The position numbers were made by a program, and so were the translations under genes. Of a stretch of DNA of 41,424 nucleotides, positions 11,633 to 20,352 are shown in pieces. Origin of the DNA: Actinomycetota bacterium. GTDB lineage: Bacteria; Actinomycetota; Actinomycetes; Mycobacteriales; Micromonosporaceae. Where the stretch lies: NCBI GenBank assembly GCA_005885555.1, contig VAWN01000095.1, positions 1 to 41,424 of the forward strand, written 5' to 3'. Position 1 is the stretch's first letter; every line of letters starts with the position of its first letter. The notes under the pieces were generated by a model. It was given only the letters and a program-made list of their open reading frames with translations, had not been told where the DNA came from and made no database searches.

Positions 11633-12736
11633 ATGAGGCGCTGGCGCGGCTTGCTGGGGATCGGTGCGGCGGTGGCGGTCATCGCGCTGGTACTGGCGCT
11701 GCCCGCGGCCCGGCGGCACGCACCGGCCGCCTCCCGGGGCGCGGGCGGGCCGGCGACGCTCGCGACCGTCTGGCCGGGCGCCCGGTCGTTCCCGATCCCG
11801 GGTACCTTCCCGGACGGCGCCACGTACACCCCGGTACTCGTGCTCGACGCGGGCACGTCGATCGGCATGATCGCCGGTGCGGACGGGGAGCAGAGCGACC
11901 TCGCCCTGGTACCCGCGACCGGCCCGCCGCGGATCCTGCAGGCGCAGGCGGTGGCCGACGCCGGCTCGCTCGACGGGATCACCGCATCCGCCACGGACGT
12001 GTACTGGATGCACACCAGCACCGACGCCGACGGGCGCGCGACGACCACGCTGTGGACGGCACCCCGGGCGGGCGGGCCGGCCCGGCAGCTCACCGCCGAC
12101 GTCGGCGCGCCGGGCTTCTCCGGATCCGGGTACGACGTCCAGGTGGTCGGCGACCGGCTGGTGTGGGCCGGTACCCGCGCAGGAGCCGCGGAGCAGACCG
12201 AACTGCGCTCGATCCCGCTGGCCGGTGGCCCGGTGACGGTCCGGGTGGTACCCGGTGCCTGGGCGCTGTCCGCCTGGCCCTGGCTGGTCACCGCACCGGG
12301 CGCGGGCGACCAGCCGGCCCGGTTGCGCAACGCCGAGACGGGCGCGGAGAAGGCCGTCCGGGTACCGCCGGACAAGCAGGTCACCTGCAGCCCCACCTGG
12401 TGCCGGACGATCCCGAACAACGCCGCCCAGGCGACCGAGACCGATCTGGTCCGGCCGGACGGTTCCGACCGGCGGGTGATCGGCCGGGCCACCGACGCGG
12501 CCATCGCCTGCGACGTCGCGCTGCGGGACCGCTTCGAGGTGCTGATGACCTCGACAGACCCGAGCGGGCGGGCGGCGGTGTCCCGGCTGGCACTGTACGA
12601 CATCGCGAAGCAGCGCACGGTACAGGTGGAGGCGGCGGCGACCAACGCCGGCGCGCGCGGCGACTTCCTCTGGTGGTCCACCGGCGACCACGAGACCCTG
12701 ACCTGGCACGGCCTCGACCTGCGCACCCTCACCTGA
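11633..12736 (+). CDS. Secreted or N-anchored protein of unknown function, beta-propeller-like
   Basis: The 367-residue product has an N-terminal RRWR and one hydrophobic segment (about residues 6-27), so it is exported and perhaps membrane-tethered. The rest shows repeated strands with small-residue turns (ATDVYWMHTSTDADGR, LWTAPRAGGPARQLTAD, VVGDRLVWAGTR, LRSIPLAGGPVTVR), the style of TolB or six-bladed propeller proteins. Cysteines occur in CSPTWC and IACDV. No enzyme motif was recognised. It is divergent from the DUF11 gene, and both encode extracytoplasmic products, so a shared surface role is possible but unproven. Confidence 0.75.
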   Translation: MRRWRGLLGIGAAVAVIALVLALPAARRHAPAASRGAGGPATLATVWPGARSFPIPGTFPDGATYTPVLVLDAGTSIGMIAGADGEQSDLALVPATGPPRILQAQAVADAGSLDGITASATDVYWMHTSTDADGRATTTLWTAPRAGGPARQLTADVGAPGFSGSGYDVQVVGDRLVWAGTRAGAAEQTELRSIPLAGGPVTVRVVPGAWALSAWPWLVTAPGAGDQPARLRNAETGAEKAVRVPPDKQVTCSPTWCRTIPNNAAQATETDLVRPDGSDRRVIGRATDAAIACDVALRDRFEVLMTSTDPSGRAAVSRLALYDIAKQRTVQVEAAATNAGARGDFLWWSTGDHETLTWHGLDLRTLT

Positions 12737-12769
12737 GCCGGTTCACCGCACCACCGGTGGCCCGGGGTA

Positions 12770-14194
12770 CTACAGGATCGGCGCCGGGGTGTAGGTACCC
12801 GCGCCGGGGTGTGCGGCGACCACCGCGGCCACCCGCTCGGCGACGGCCCGGACCTGCGCGGACGCCGCCCCGGTGAAGGCCGCGCGGTCGGCGACCAGCA
12901 CGTCGATCTCGGCTCGGGACAGCCCGAGGCGGGGGTCGAGGGCGAGCCGGTCGAAGAGGTCGTTGCCGGTCGCCCCCTTCTCCCGCATGGCCAGCGCGAC
13001 GGCGACGGCGTGCTCCTTGATGGCCTCGTGGGCGACCTCCCGGCCGACACCGCGCTGCACCGCCGCGACGAGGATCTTCGTGGTGGCCAGGAACGGCAGG
13101 TACCGGTCCAGCTCGCGGGCGATCACCGCCGGGTACGCGCCGAAGTCGTCGAGCACCGTCAGGAACGTCTGGAAGAGCCCGTCCAGGGCGAAGAACGCGT
13201 CCGGCAGCGCCACCCGGCGGACCACCGAACAGGACACGTCGCCCTCGTTCCACTGGTCGCCGGCCAGCTCGCCGACCATCGACAGGTACCCGCGCACGAC
13301 CACCGCCAGGCCGTTGATCCGCTCGCAGGACCGGGTGTTCATCTTGTGCGGCATCGCGCTGGAGCCGACCTGGCCGGGCCGGAAGCCCTCGGTCGCCAGT
13401 TCCTGGCCGGCCATCAGCCGGATCGTCGTGGCGAGGCTGGACGGCGCGGCGGCGGCCTGGGCGAGCGCGGCGACCACGTCGAGGTCCAGCGAGCGGGGGT
13501 ACACCTGGCCGACGCTGGCGAGCACCCGGTCGAACCCGAGGTGCGCGGCGACGGCCTGTTCCAGCGCGGCCAGGCCCGAGCCGACCAGGCCGGAGCCGAC
13601 CAGGTCGAGCTGGTCGGCCGCGGTGCCGACCGGGCCCTTGATGCCCCGCAGCGGGTACCGCCGGATCAGCTCGTCCAGCCGTTCGTAGCCGAGCAGCAGC
13701 TCCTCGGCGGCGGAGGCGAAGCGCTTGCCGAGCGTGGTGGCCTGGGCCGGCACGTTGTGGGTGCGGCCGACCAGGACCGTCTCGTCGTACTCCACGGCGC
13801 GCGCGGCGAGCCGGGCCAGCACGGCGGCGGTCCGCTCCCGGATCAGCCGCAGCGAGTCGCGGATCTGTACCTGCTCCACGTTCTCGGTCAGGTCGCGCGA
13901 GGTCATCCCCTTGTGGATGTGCTCGTACCCGGCCAGCGCGTTGAACTCCTCGATCCGCGCCTTGACGTCGTGCCGGGTCACCCGTTCCCGGGCGGCGATG
14001 CCGGCCAGGTCGACGCGGTCCACGACGGCCTCGTACGCCTCGACGACCCCGTCGGGTACCGCGACGCCGAGGTCGCGCTGGGCCCGCAGGACGGCCAGCC
14101 ACAGCCGCCGTTCCGCGCGCACCTTCTCCTCGGGCGACCAGATCCGCACCAGTTCCGCGGAGGCGTACCGGCCGGCGAGCACGTTGGGGATCAC
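12770..14194 (-). CDS. purB: Adenylosuccinate lyase
   Basis: PurB cleaves SAICAR to AICAR and adenylosuccinate to AMP, both releasing fumarate. The 474-residue protein begins IPNVLAGRYASAELVRIWSP and contains HIHKGMTSRDLTENVEQ, VGRTHNVPAQATTLGKR (catalytic His region) and the superfamily signature SSAMPHKMN with the mobile catalytic Ser. The GTG start is at 14194, with GGAAGA about 10 nt upstream; the nearby ATG is out of frame. It converges on the secreted protein gene with a 33-bp gap. A nested palindrome separates it from the upstream thiolase gene. Confidence 0.97.
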   Translation of the reverse strand: MIPNVLAGRYASAELVRIWSPEEKVRAERRLWLAVLRAQRDLGVAVPDGVVEAYEAVVDRVDLAGIAARERVTRHDVKARIEEFNALAGYEHIHKGMTSRDLTENVEQVQIRDSLRLIRERTAAVLARLAARAVEYDETVLVGRTHNVPAQATTLGKRFASAAEELLLGYERLDELIRRYPLRGIKGPVGTAADQLDLVGSGLVGSGLAALEQAVAAHLGFDRVLASVGQVYPRSLDLDVVAALAQAAAAPSSLATTIRLMAGQELATEGFRPGQVGSSAMPHKMNTRSCERINGLAVVVRGYLSMVGELAGDQWNEGDVSCSVVRRVALPDAFFALDGLFQTFLTVLDDFGAYPAVIARELDRYLPFLATTKILVAAVQRGVGREVAHEAIKEHAVAVALAMREKGATGNDLFDRLALDPRLGLSRAEIDVLVADRAAFTGAASAQVRAVAERVAAVVAAHPGAGTYTPAPIL

Positions 14195-14275
14195 GGGCCC
14201 ATTCTTCCGCGCCGACCCGGCCGGCCGTGACCGGCCCGCGCGCCCGGCCCCCCGCGCGGCGGCCCCCGGCGCCGG

Positions 14276-14323
14276 GATCTTGGACGCGGGTGCCCCTTGC
14301 AGGGGGTAGCCGCGTCCAAGATC
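14276..14323 (-). terminator. Nested palindromic element A, directly after the thiolase stop
   Basis: GATCTTGGACGCGG (14276-14289) pairs perfectly with its reverse complement at 14310-14323. The loop contains a second hairpin, CCCC-TTGCA-GGGG (14293-14305). The element abuts the thiolase stop codon at 14324. There is no T-tract, so a factor-independent terminator of the actinobacterial kind, or a dispersed repeat, are both possible. A second copy lies at 23313-23360. Confidence 0.7.
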
Positions 14324-15601
14324 TCAGAGGCCGGCTTCGAGGATCGCCACCACTCCCTGGCCGCCGGCCGCGCAGATGGAGATCAGGCCGCGGCCGGTAC
14401 CCCGCCCGGCGAGCAGCTTCGCCAACGTCGCGGTGATCCGGCCGCCGGTGGCCGCGAACGGGTGCCCGACCGCCAGCGACGATCCGACCACGTTGAGCCG
14501 CGCCCGGTCCACCGTGCCGAGCGCCCCGGGCAGGCCGAGCCGCTTCTTGCCGAAGTCGTCGTCCGCCCAGGCGGCCAGCGTGGCCAGTACCTGCGACGCG
14601 AACGCCTCGTGGATCTCGTAGAAGTCGAAGTCCCCGAGGCCCAGCCCGTGCCGGGCCAGCAGCCGGGGTACCGCGTACACCGGCGCGGTCAGCAGCCCCT
14701 CGCCGCCGTGCACGAAGTCGACCGCGGCGGTCTCGCAGCCGGTGAGGTACGCCAGCACGGGCAGCCGGTGCGCCTGCGCCCACTCCTCGGTCGCCAGCAG
14801 CACCAGGGCGGCACCGTCGGACAGCGGCGAGGAGTTGCCAGCGGTCATCGTGTCGCCGAAGACCGGCGGCAGCGCCGCGAGCTTGTCCAGCGAGGTGTCC
14901 TCGCGCAGGTTCTGGTCGCGGGACAGCCCGAGGTAGGGGGTCACCAGGTCGTCGAAGAACCCGCGCCGGTACCCGTCGGCCAGCCGCCGGTGCGAGGCCA
15001 GTGCCAGCTCGTCCTGCTCGGTCCGGCCGATGCCCCACTCCTTCGCGGTCAGCGCCGCGTGCTCGCCCATGGACAGGCCGGTACGCGGTTCCGCGTTGCG
15101 CGGGATCTCCGGCCGGAACGGCTGGCTCGGCCGCAGCCGGGCAGCCGCCCGGAGCCGGTCCCGCGCGGAACGCGCCCGGTTCAGCGCGAGCAGCGCGGCC
15201 CGGAAGTCCTCGTTGACCGCCAGCGGCGCGTCGCTCGCGGAGTCCACCCCGCCGGCGATGCCGACGTCGAGCTGACCGAGCGCGATCTTGTTCGCGACCA
15301 GGATCACCGCTTCCAGCCCGGTGCCGCAGGCCTGCGCGATGTCATAGGCCGGCGTCGCCGGGTCGAGGCGAGATCCCAGCACGCATTCACGAGTGAGGTT
15401 ATAGTCGCGGCTGTGCTTGAGCACCGCGCCCGCGACGACTTCGCCGACGCGCTGCCCGGAAAGGCCGAACCGGGCGACCAGTCCGTCAAGTGTGGCTGTC
15501 AGGAGATCCTGGTTGGACGCCGCGGAGTAGGGCCCGGGCGACCGGGCGAACGGGGTACGGTTGCCGCCGAGTATCGCCACTCGTCGAACTCTCGACGCCA
15601 T
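14324..15601 (-). CDS. Acetyl-CoA acyltransferase (thiolase), FadA2-like
   Basis: Thiolases split 3-ketoacyl-CoA or run the reverse condensation. The 425-residue product starts at ATG 15601, with GGGAGG 5 nt upstream; the long extension to 16525 is antisense shadow. It has the nucleophilic Cys in DIAQACGTGLEAV, HPFAATGGR with the active-site His, and CAAGGQG with the second Cys. It diverges from a FabG4-like gene followed by a MaoC gene, the arrangement of Mycobacterium tuberculosis fadA2, fabG4 and htdX (Rv0243-Rv0241c, from memory). It probably acts in fatty acid or steroid side-chain turnover. Confidence 0.93.
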   Translation of the reverse strand: MASRVRRVAILGGNRTPFARSPGPYSAASNQDLLTATLDGLVARFGLSGQRVGEVVAGAVLKHSRDYNLTRECVLGSRLDPATPAYDIAQACGTGLEAVILVANKIALGQLDVGIAGGVDSASDAPLAVNEDFRAALLALNRARSARDRLRAAARLRPSQPFRPEIPRNAEPRTGLSMGEHAALTAKEWGIGRTEQDELALASHRRLADGYRRGFFDDLVTPYLGLSRDQNLREDTSLDKLAALPPVFGDTMTAGNSSPLSDGAALVLLATEEWAQAHRLPVLAYLTGCETAAVDFVHGGEGLLTAPVYAVPRLLARHGLGLGDFDFYEIHEAFASQVLATLAAWADDDFGKKRLGLPGALGTVDRARLNVVGSSLAVGHPFAATGGRITATLAKLLAGRGTGRGLISICAAGGQGVVAILEAGL

Positions 15602-15634
15602 CCGCGCCTCCCGACCGAGAATCGTTGCACCTAA

Positions 15635-15650
15635 CCTACTTACCAGTAGG
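15635..15650. promoter_or_regulatory. Dyad operator candidate between thiolase and fabG genes
   Basis: CCTACT-TACC-AGTAGG is a perfect inverted repeat with 6-bp arms in the 81-bp divergent intergenic region. CCTAC/GTAGG half-sites also occur in the dyad in front of the cluster's TetR gene (18532-18563), so one TetR protein may bind both, although the spacing differs. Confidence 0.45.
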
Positions 15651-15682
15651 CTGTCCGGCGAGCCTGGAGGAGAATGGGTCAC

Positions 15683-17008
15683 ATGAGCGACATCGGTCGC
15701 TTCGCCGTCTCCGGGCCGGGCCGTGCGCTGATGCGTGCGCTCGGGCTGCCGGTACCGTCGCGGCTGCGCCGGTTCGCCGCGGGCGAGCCGCTGGTACCGG
15801 GGCCGGTCCTCGTCGGCGGAGACGGGCGGCTCGGCGCCAGCCTGGACAAGGTGCTCGCCGCGATGGGCGTCGAGCTGCGGGACCCGGCCGCCACCGGTAC
15901 CGCCGGCAACGCCGTACTGATCTTCGACGCCACCGGCGTCACCGACACCGACAAGCTCGGCCAGCTCTACGAGTTCTTCCACCCGCAAATGCGCGACCTG
16001 CACCCGTCCGGCCGCATCGTGGTGCTCGGCACCCGGCCCGCCGAGTGCACCAGTACCGCCGAGAGCGTCGCCCAGCGCGCGCTGGAGGGGTTCGTCCGCT
16101 CCATCGGCAAGGAGCTGACCCGCGGCGCCACCACGAACCTCGTCTACGCCTCCGGCGACGCCGACCTGGAGTCCGTGCTGCGGTTCCTGCTGTCGGCGAA
16201 GTCGGCGTACGTGTGCGGCCAGGTACTGCAGGTCGGGCCGGCGCCGGGTGGCGTGCGCACCGACTGGACCAAGCCGCTGGAGGAGAAGGTCGCCCTGGTC
16301 ACCGGCGCCGCCCAGGGCATCGGCGCGGCGATCGCGGCGACCCTGGCACGCGACGGCGCGCACGTCGTCTGCCTCGACCTGCCCGCCGCCGGGCAAGCGC
16401 TTTCCGATGTGGCGAACGACGCCGACGGTACGGCGTACCAGCTGGACATCACCGCCCCGGACGCGCCGTACCGGCTCGCCGAGTTCCTCGAAGCCCGGCA
16501 CGGCGGCGTGGACGTCGTCGTGCACAACGCCGGCATCACCCGCGATCGCACGCTGGCCCGGATGAACCGCCCGGAGTGGGACCAGGTGCTCGACGTCAAC
16601 CTCGCCAGCCAGGAGCGGATCAACCGCGAACTGCTGGACGGCAACCTGATCCCGGCCGGCGGCCGGATCGTCGCGGTCGCCTCGGTGACCGGTATCGCCG
16701 GCAACCGCGGACAGACCAACTACGCGACCGCCAAGGCCGGCGTGATCGGCCTGGTCACCGCCATGGCCGGGGAGCTGGCCTCGCGCGGTATCACGATCAA
16801 CGCGGTCGCGCCGGGGTTCATCGAGACCGCGATGACCGCCCGGATGCCGATGTTCCTGCGCGAGGCGGGGCGCCGGATGAATACCCTGGCGCAGGGCGGG
16901 CTGCCGATCGACGTCGCCGAGGCGGTCGCGTTCTTCGCGAGCCCCGGCTCGACGGGGGTGACCGGCAACGTCCTACGGGTCTGCGGCCAGTCGCTGATCG
17001 GTGCCTGA
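15683..17008 (+). CDS. 3-oxoacyl-ACP/CoA reductase, high-molecular-weight FabG4 type
   Basis: The protein reduces 3-oxoacyl thioesters with NAD(P)H. It has about 441 residues with two Rossmann-like halves: a degenerate N-terminal flavodoxin-like half (VLVGGDGRLGASLDK) and a catalytic SDR half from about residue 195 (VALVTGAAQGIGAAIA, VVHNAG, SVTGIAG, YATAKAG with Tyr and Lys). This two-half build is that of FabG4 rather than the 245-residue FabG. ATG 15683 is preferred because GGAGGAG is 10 nt upstream; ATG 15674 would leave only 1 nt. Its end overlaps the maoC start by 8 nt, so the two are coupled. Confidence 0.92.
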   Translation: MSDIGRFAVSGPGRALMRALGLPVPSRLRRFAAGEPLVPGPVLVGGDGRLGASLDKVLAAMGVELRDPAATGTAGNAVLIFDATGVTDTDKLGQLYEFFHPQMRDLHPSGRIVVLGTRPAECTSTAESVAQRALEGFVRSIGKELTRGATTNLVYASGDADLESVLRFLLSAKSAYVCGQVLQVGPAPGGVRTDWTKPLEEKVALVTGAAQGIGAAIAATLARDGAHVVCLDLPAAGQALSDVANDADGTAYQLDITAPDAPYRLAEFLEARHGGVDVVVHNAGITRDRTLARMNRPEWDQVLDVNLASQERINRELLDGNLIPAGGRIVAVASVTGIAGNRGQTNYATAKAGVIGLVTAMAGELASRGITINAVAPGFIETAMTARMPMFLREAGRRMNTLAQGGLPIDVAEAVAFFASPGSTGVTGNVLRVCGQSLIGA

Positions 17009-17906
17009 CGTCGTCGAACTGGCCAGCCCGCCGGCCCTCGGCGGGCTGTACCGCCGCGCCCTGCTGACCCGGCACGCCGGTACCGGTGACCTGCCCGGCA
17101 CCACGCTGGTCCTGCGCAACGTCGCCGTGGACCGCGACCGGCTCGCGCGATACTCGAAGACCTGCGGCTACCGCTTGTCCGGCGTCCTCCCGCCGACGTA
17201 CCCGCACGTGCTCGCCTTCCCGATGGCGCTGGCCCTGCTGACCCGGCGGGACTTCCCGTTCCCGGTCGTCGGCCTCGTGCACGTGGCGAACCGGATCGAA
17301 GTGCTGCGCCCGGTCGACGCGGGCGAGCGGCTGGAGCTGACGGTACGGGCGGCGGACCTGCGCGGGCACCCGCGCGGGCGGGCCTTCGACGTGCGGGCCA
17401 CCGCCTCGGTCGGCGACGAGGTCGTCTGGCGCGGCGTGTCGACGTACCTGCGCAAGGACCGCACGAGCGGCGGCGGCCCGCGCAGGGAACCGGCCGAGGT
17501 CCACGCCGCCACGGAACCGGCCGAGGTCCACGCCGCCACGGAACCGGCCGAGGTCCACGCCGCCACGGAACCGGCCGCCGGCACCGTCTGGCGGGTCGGT
17601 CGCGAGGTGGGTACCGCCTACGCCCGCGTCTCCGGCGACCGCAACCCGATCCACACCTCCCGGCTGGCCGCGCGCGCGTTCGGGTACCCCGGCCCGATCG
17701 CGCACGGCATGTGGAGCGCCGCCCGCAGCCTGGCCGCGCTGGAGGGCCGGCTGCCCGGCGGGTACGCCGTCGAGGTCGCCTTCCGCCGCCCGATCGTGCT
17801 GCCGGCGCGCGTGTGCTTCACCGGTACCCCCGACGGGTCGCGGTGGACGGTGACCGACCCGCGGACCGGCACCACCCACCTGACCGGCGAGGTCACTCCG
17901 GCGTGA
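17001..17906 (+). CDS. MaoC-family (R)-specific enoyl hydratase, HtdX-like double hotdog
   Basis: Hydrates trans-2-enoyl thioesters or dehydrates 3-hydroxyacyl thioesters. The 301-residue product has a degenerate N-terminal hotdog (about 1-155) and a catalytic C-terminal hotdog (about 190-301) with the hydratase-2 motif YARVSGDRNPIH and GPIAHGMW. The inter-domain linker contains three identical nine-residue repeats, EPAEVHAAT (163-189), which look newly duplicated. The GTG start at 17001 lies inside the end of the fabG4-like gene. Its end overlaps the convergent tetR gene by 14 bp. Confidence 0.92.
   Translation: MPDVVELASPPALGGLYRRALLTRHAGTGDLPGTTLVLRNVAVDRDRLARYSKTCGYRLSGVLPPTYPHVLAFPMALALLTRRDFPFPVVGLVHVANRIEVLRPVDAGERLELTVRAADLRGHPRGRAFDVRATASVGDEVVWRGVSTYLRKDRTSGGGPRREPAEVHAATEPAEVHAATEPAEVHAATEPAAGTVWRVGREVGTAYARVSGDRNPIHTSRLAARAFGYPGPIAHGMWSAARSLAALEGRLPGGYAVEVAFRRPIVLPARVCFTGTPDGSRWTVTDPRTGTTHLTGEVTPA
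17487..17567 (+). repeat. Three exact 27-bp tandem repeats in the maoC linker
   Basis: Units at 17487-17513, 17514-17540 and 17541-17567 are identical and begin GAACCGGCCGAGGTCCACG. Each adds EPAEVHAAT in frame between the two hotdog domains. Identity at third codon positions implies a recent expansion, so the number is likely to vary between strains. Confidence 0.95.
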
Positions 17907-18519
17907 CCGGCGGGCGCCAGGTGGCGCCGCGCAGCAGCTCACCGGCGCCGAGCCAGACGAAGTTCATCAGCCGGGTCGCGGTCGTCTCCGGCGGCTCGCT
18001 CGGGTGGTCGACCACCCAGTCGGCCAGCGACTCGCCGGCGCCGACCAGCGCGTAGGCCATCGGGGTCAGCTCGGCCGGGCGGGGCCGCCGGCCGCCGGCG
18101 GCGATCACCCGGGCGAGCAGCCCGGCCACCACCTCGACCATCCGGGCGCGCATCTCGGCCAGCTCCGCGGCGAACCGCTCCTGGCCGCGGGCCTGCCGGT
18201 AGAGCACCGCCCAGCCGTCGCGGTGGTCGCCGACGAAGGTGAAGAAGGCGCGCAGGCCGCGCCACAGCTGCTCATCCGGGGGTACCTGCAGCGCCGTGGC
18301 CGCGACGATCGCCTCCATCAGGCGGGTACCCTCGCGGTGCACGCAGGCGATGAACAGCTCCTCCTTGGTACCCAGGTAGGCGTACACCATGGGCTTGGAG
18401 ATGCCGGCCCGCTCGGCGATGTCGTCCATCGACGCGGCGTGGTACCCGGCGGCGGAGAACACGCCGACCGCGGCGTCCAGCATCTGCTCGACGCGGATCG
18501 ACCGGGGCACGCGGGGCAC
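17893..18519 (-). CDS. TetR-family transcriptional regulator
   Basis: The 208-residue product has an N-terminal helix-turn-helix (MDDIAERAGISKPMVYAYLGTKEELF, given here as DIAERAGISKPMVYAYLG) after VPRSIRVEQMLDAAVGVF, and a C-terminal all-helical ligand domain. GTG 18519 is chosen at the conserved N-terminus; no Shine-Dalgarno is visible and a -10-like TAGGTA sits just upstream, so the message may be leaderless. It is divergent from the SCP2 and acyl-CoA dehydrogenase genes across a strong dyad. It most likely represses the lipid cluster in response to an acyl-CoA-like ligand (inference). Confidence 0.9.
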   Translation of the reverse strand: MPRVPRSIRVEQMLDAAVGVFSAAGYHAASMDDIAERAGISKPMVYAYLGTKEELFIACVHREGTRLMEAIVAATALQVPPDEQLWRGLRAFFTFVGDHRDGWAVLYRQARGQERFAAELAEMRARMVEVVAGLLARVIAAGGRRPRPAELTPMAYALVGAGESLADWVVDHPSEPPETTATRLMNFVWLGAGELLRGATWRPPVTPE

Positions 18520-18531
18520 CTTGCGAGCATA

Positions 18532-18563
18532 CCTACCCGTGCGTAATGTTACGCGCGAGTAGG
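18532..18563. promoter_or_regulatory. 32-bp imperfect dyad between tetR and the SCP2 gene
   Basis: GCGTAA-TG-TTACGC (18541-18554) is the perfect core. Extended arms CCTACCCGTGCGTAA and TTACGCGCGAGTAGG match at 13 of 15 positions. The outer half-sites CCTAC/GTAGG contain -10-like TAGG sequences for both directions, so binding would block both divergent promoters. It is best read as the operator of the adjacent TetR protein. Confidence 0.6.
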
Positions 18564-18589
18564 CGCCTGCCCTATCGGAAGGGAATCCC

Positions 18590-19042
18590 ATGCCCGAGTT
18601 CGACCCGGCCGACCTGTCGTCGGTGGACCCGCAACACTTCCACCAGCTCGTCAAGGACACGCCGGCCGACCAGCTCAAGGCCGCCCTGCAGGGCGAGCAC
18701 CGCACGACGATCCTCGACGAGGTCTTCGGCCGGATGCCCACCACGTTCCGCGCCGACCGGGCCGGCAACACCAACGCGGTCATCCACTGGAACGTCGGCG
18801 ACCGGCCGGACGGCGGCGTCGACACCTACGAGGTGGTGATCGCCAACGGCACCTGCACGCTGTCGCCCAAGCCCGAGCACGACCCGAAGCTGGCGCTGAC
18901 CCTCGGCGCTGTCGACTTCCTCAAGGTGGTCTCCGGCAACGGCAACCCGGTGATGCTGTTCATGACCGGCAAGCTGAAGGCAAAGGGCGACCTGGGTCTG
19001 GCCGCCAACATCGCGAACCTCTTCGACATCCCGAAGGGCTGA
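18590..19042 (+). CDS. SCP2 sterol/lipid-binding domain protein
   Basis: A 150-residue soluble protein with the SCP2 fold pattern: an N-terminal helix ([20 protein letters not shown]), VIHWNVGD strand, [34 protein letters not shown] and [22 protein letters not shown]2 domains bind fatty acyl or sterol ligands in a hydrophobic tunnel and may present them to enzymes. GGAAGGG precedes the ATG. It lies 16 nt upstream of the acyl-CoA dehydrogenase gene, so both are probably one transcript under the TetR dyad. Confidence 0.92.
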   Translation: MPEFDPADLSSVDPQHFHQLVKDTPADQLKAALQGEHRTTILDEVFGRMPTTFRADRAGNTNAVIHWNVGDRPDGGVDTYEVVIANGTCTLSPKPEHDPKLALTLGAVDFLKVVSGNGNPVMLFMTGKLKAKGDLGLAANIANLFDIPKG

Positions 19043-19058
19043 GGGCGGAGGCGGCATA

Positions 19059-20318
19059 GTGGCTGAGTTCTCGCTCGATCTCACGGACGGGCAGCGGGAA
19101 CTGCGCGACTGGGTGCACGGCTTCGCCGCCGGGGCCGTGCGCCCGGCCGGCGCCGAGTGGGACGCGCGCGAGGAGACGCCCTGGCCGCTCATCCAGGAGG
19201 CGGCGAAGATCGGGCTGTACGGGTTCGAGTTCCTCGCCACCTGCTGGGCCGACCCGAGCGGCCTGTCCCTGCCGATCGCCAGCGAGGAGCTGTTCTGGGG
19301 CGACGCCGGGATCGCGATGTCGATCCTGGGCACCGGGCTCGCGGTCGCCGCGATCTACGGGTCGGGTACCCCGGAGCAACTGCTGGAGTGGGTACCGCTG
19401 TGCTTCGGCGACGTCGACGAGCCGACCGTGGCGGCGTTCTGCTCGACCGAGCCCGGCGCCGGGTCGGACGTGGCGGCGATCAGCACGCGGGCCCGGTACG
19501 ACGAGGCGCGCGACGAGTGGGTGCTGTCCGGGCAGAAGGCGTTCGCGACCAACGGCGGGATCGCCGCGGTACACGTGGTGACCGCCTCGGTCGACCCGGC
19601 GCTGGGTGCCCGTGGACAGGCCGCGTTCGTGGTACCGCCGGGGACACCGGGCCTGGTCGCCGGGCCGAAGCTGCGCAAGCTCGGACTGCGCGCCTCCCAT
19701 ACGGCCGACGTGTTCCTCGACGAGGTGCGGGTACCGGGGCGGTGCCTGCTCGGTGGCCGCGAGGCGCTGCAGGAGCGGCTGGCGCGGGCGCGCGCCGCGC
19801 TGGCCCAGGCGGGCTCCGGGCTGGCGCAGGCGGGCTCCGGGGCCGGCGCGACCGGTGGGCAGGCGGCGCTGCGCACGTTCGAGCTGACCCGCCCGACCGT
19901 CGGCGCGCAGGCGCTGGGCATCGCGCGGGCGGCGTACGAGTACGCGCTGGCCTACGCCAAGGAGCGGGTGCAGTTCGGCAAGCCGATCGTCGAGCACCAG
20001 GCGGTGGCGTTCGCACTGGCCGACATGTGCACCGAGATCGACGCGGCCCGGCTGCTGGTGTGGCGGGCGGCGTGGATGGGTCGCAACAACCGCACCTTCG
20101 CCGCCGGGGAGGGCTCGATGAGCAAGCTCAAGGCCGGTGAGGTGGCCGTCGCGGTGACCGAGAAGGCGGTACAGCTGCTCGGCGGCGCCGGGTACGTGCG
20201 CGACCATCCGGTGGAACGCTGGTACCGCGACGCCAAGATCTACACGATCTTCGAAGGCACCTCCGAGATCCAGCGGCTGGTCGTGGCCCGCGCGATCTCC
20301 GGCGCCCGGCTGCGGTGA
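19059..20318 (+). CDS. Acyl-CoA dehydrogenase
   Basis: A FAD enzyme making the alpha-beta double bond in acyl-CoA. The 419-residue protein shows the ACAD pattern: [16 protein letters not shown] (FAD/substrate loop), [18 protein letters not shown], and [10 protein letters not shown] carrying the catalytic Glu of the main family. The GTG start follows GGAGG. Between the beta and C-terminal helical domains (residues 248-261) there is a duplicated LAQAGSG insertion, absent from typical members. It follows the SCP2 gene by 16 nt and likely shares its promoter. The substrate chain is not predictable from sequence alone. Confidence 0.93.
   Translation: MAEFSLDLTDGQRELRDWVHGFAAGAVRPAGAEWDAREETPWPLIQEAAKIGLYGFEFLATCWADPSGLSLPIASEELFWGDAGIAMSILGTGLAVAAIYGSGTPEQLLEWVPLCFGDVDEPTVAAFCSTEPGAGSDVAAISTRARYDEARDEWVLSGQKAFATNGGIAAVHVVTASVDPALGARGQAAFVVPPGTPGLVAGPKLRKLGLRASHTADVFLDEVRVPGRCLLGGREALQERLARARAALAQAGSGLAQAGSGAGATGGQAALRTFELTRPTVGAQALGIARAAYEYALAYAKERVQFGKPIVEHQAVAFALADMCTEIDAARLLVWRAAWMGRNNRTFAAGEGSMSKLKAGEVAVAVTEKAVQLLGGAGYVRDHPVERWYRDAKIYTIFEGTSEIQRLVVARAISGARLR
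19800..19841 (+). repeat. Two 21-bp tandem units in the acyl-CoA dehydrogenase gene
   Basis: Units 19800-19820 and 19821-19841 differ at one base and each encode LAQAGSG. The codon-multiple length keeps the frame open. They fall in an inter-domain loop. Confidence 0.9.
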
Positions 20319-20352
20319 GGTCGCTGGGTTGCCCGCCTCAGCGGGGTATGCG

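Noticed and set aside
14324-16525. 733-residue form of the thiolase
   Set aside because: The extension covers the divergent promoter and fabG4-like gene; ATG 15601 has a good ribosome site and the conserved N-terminus.
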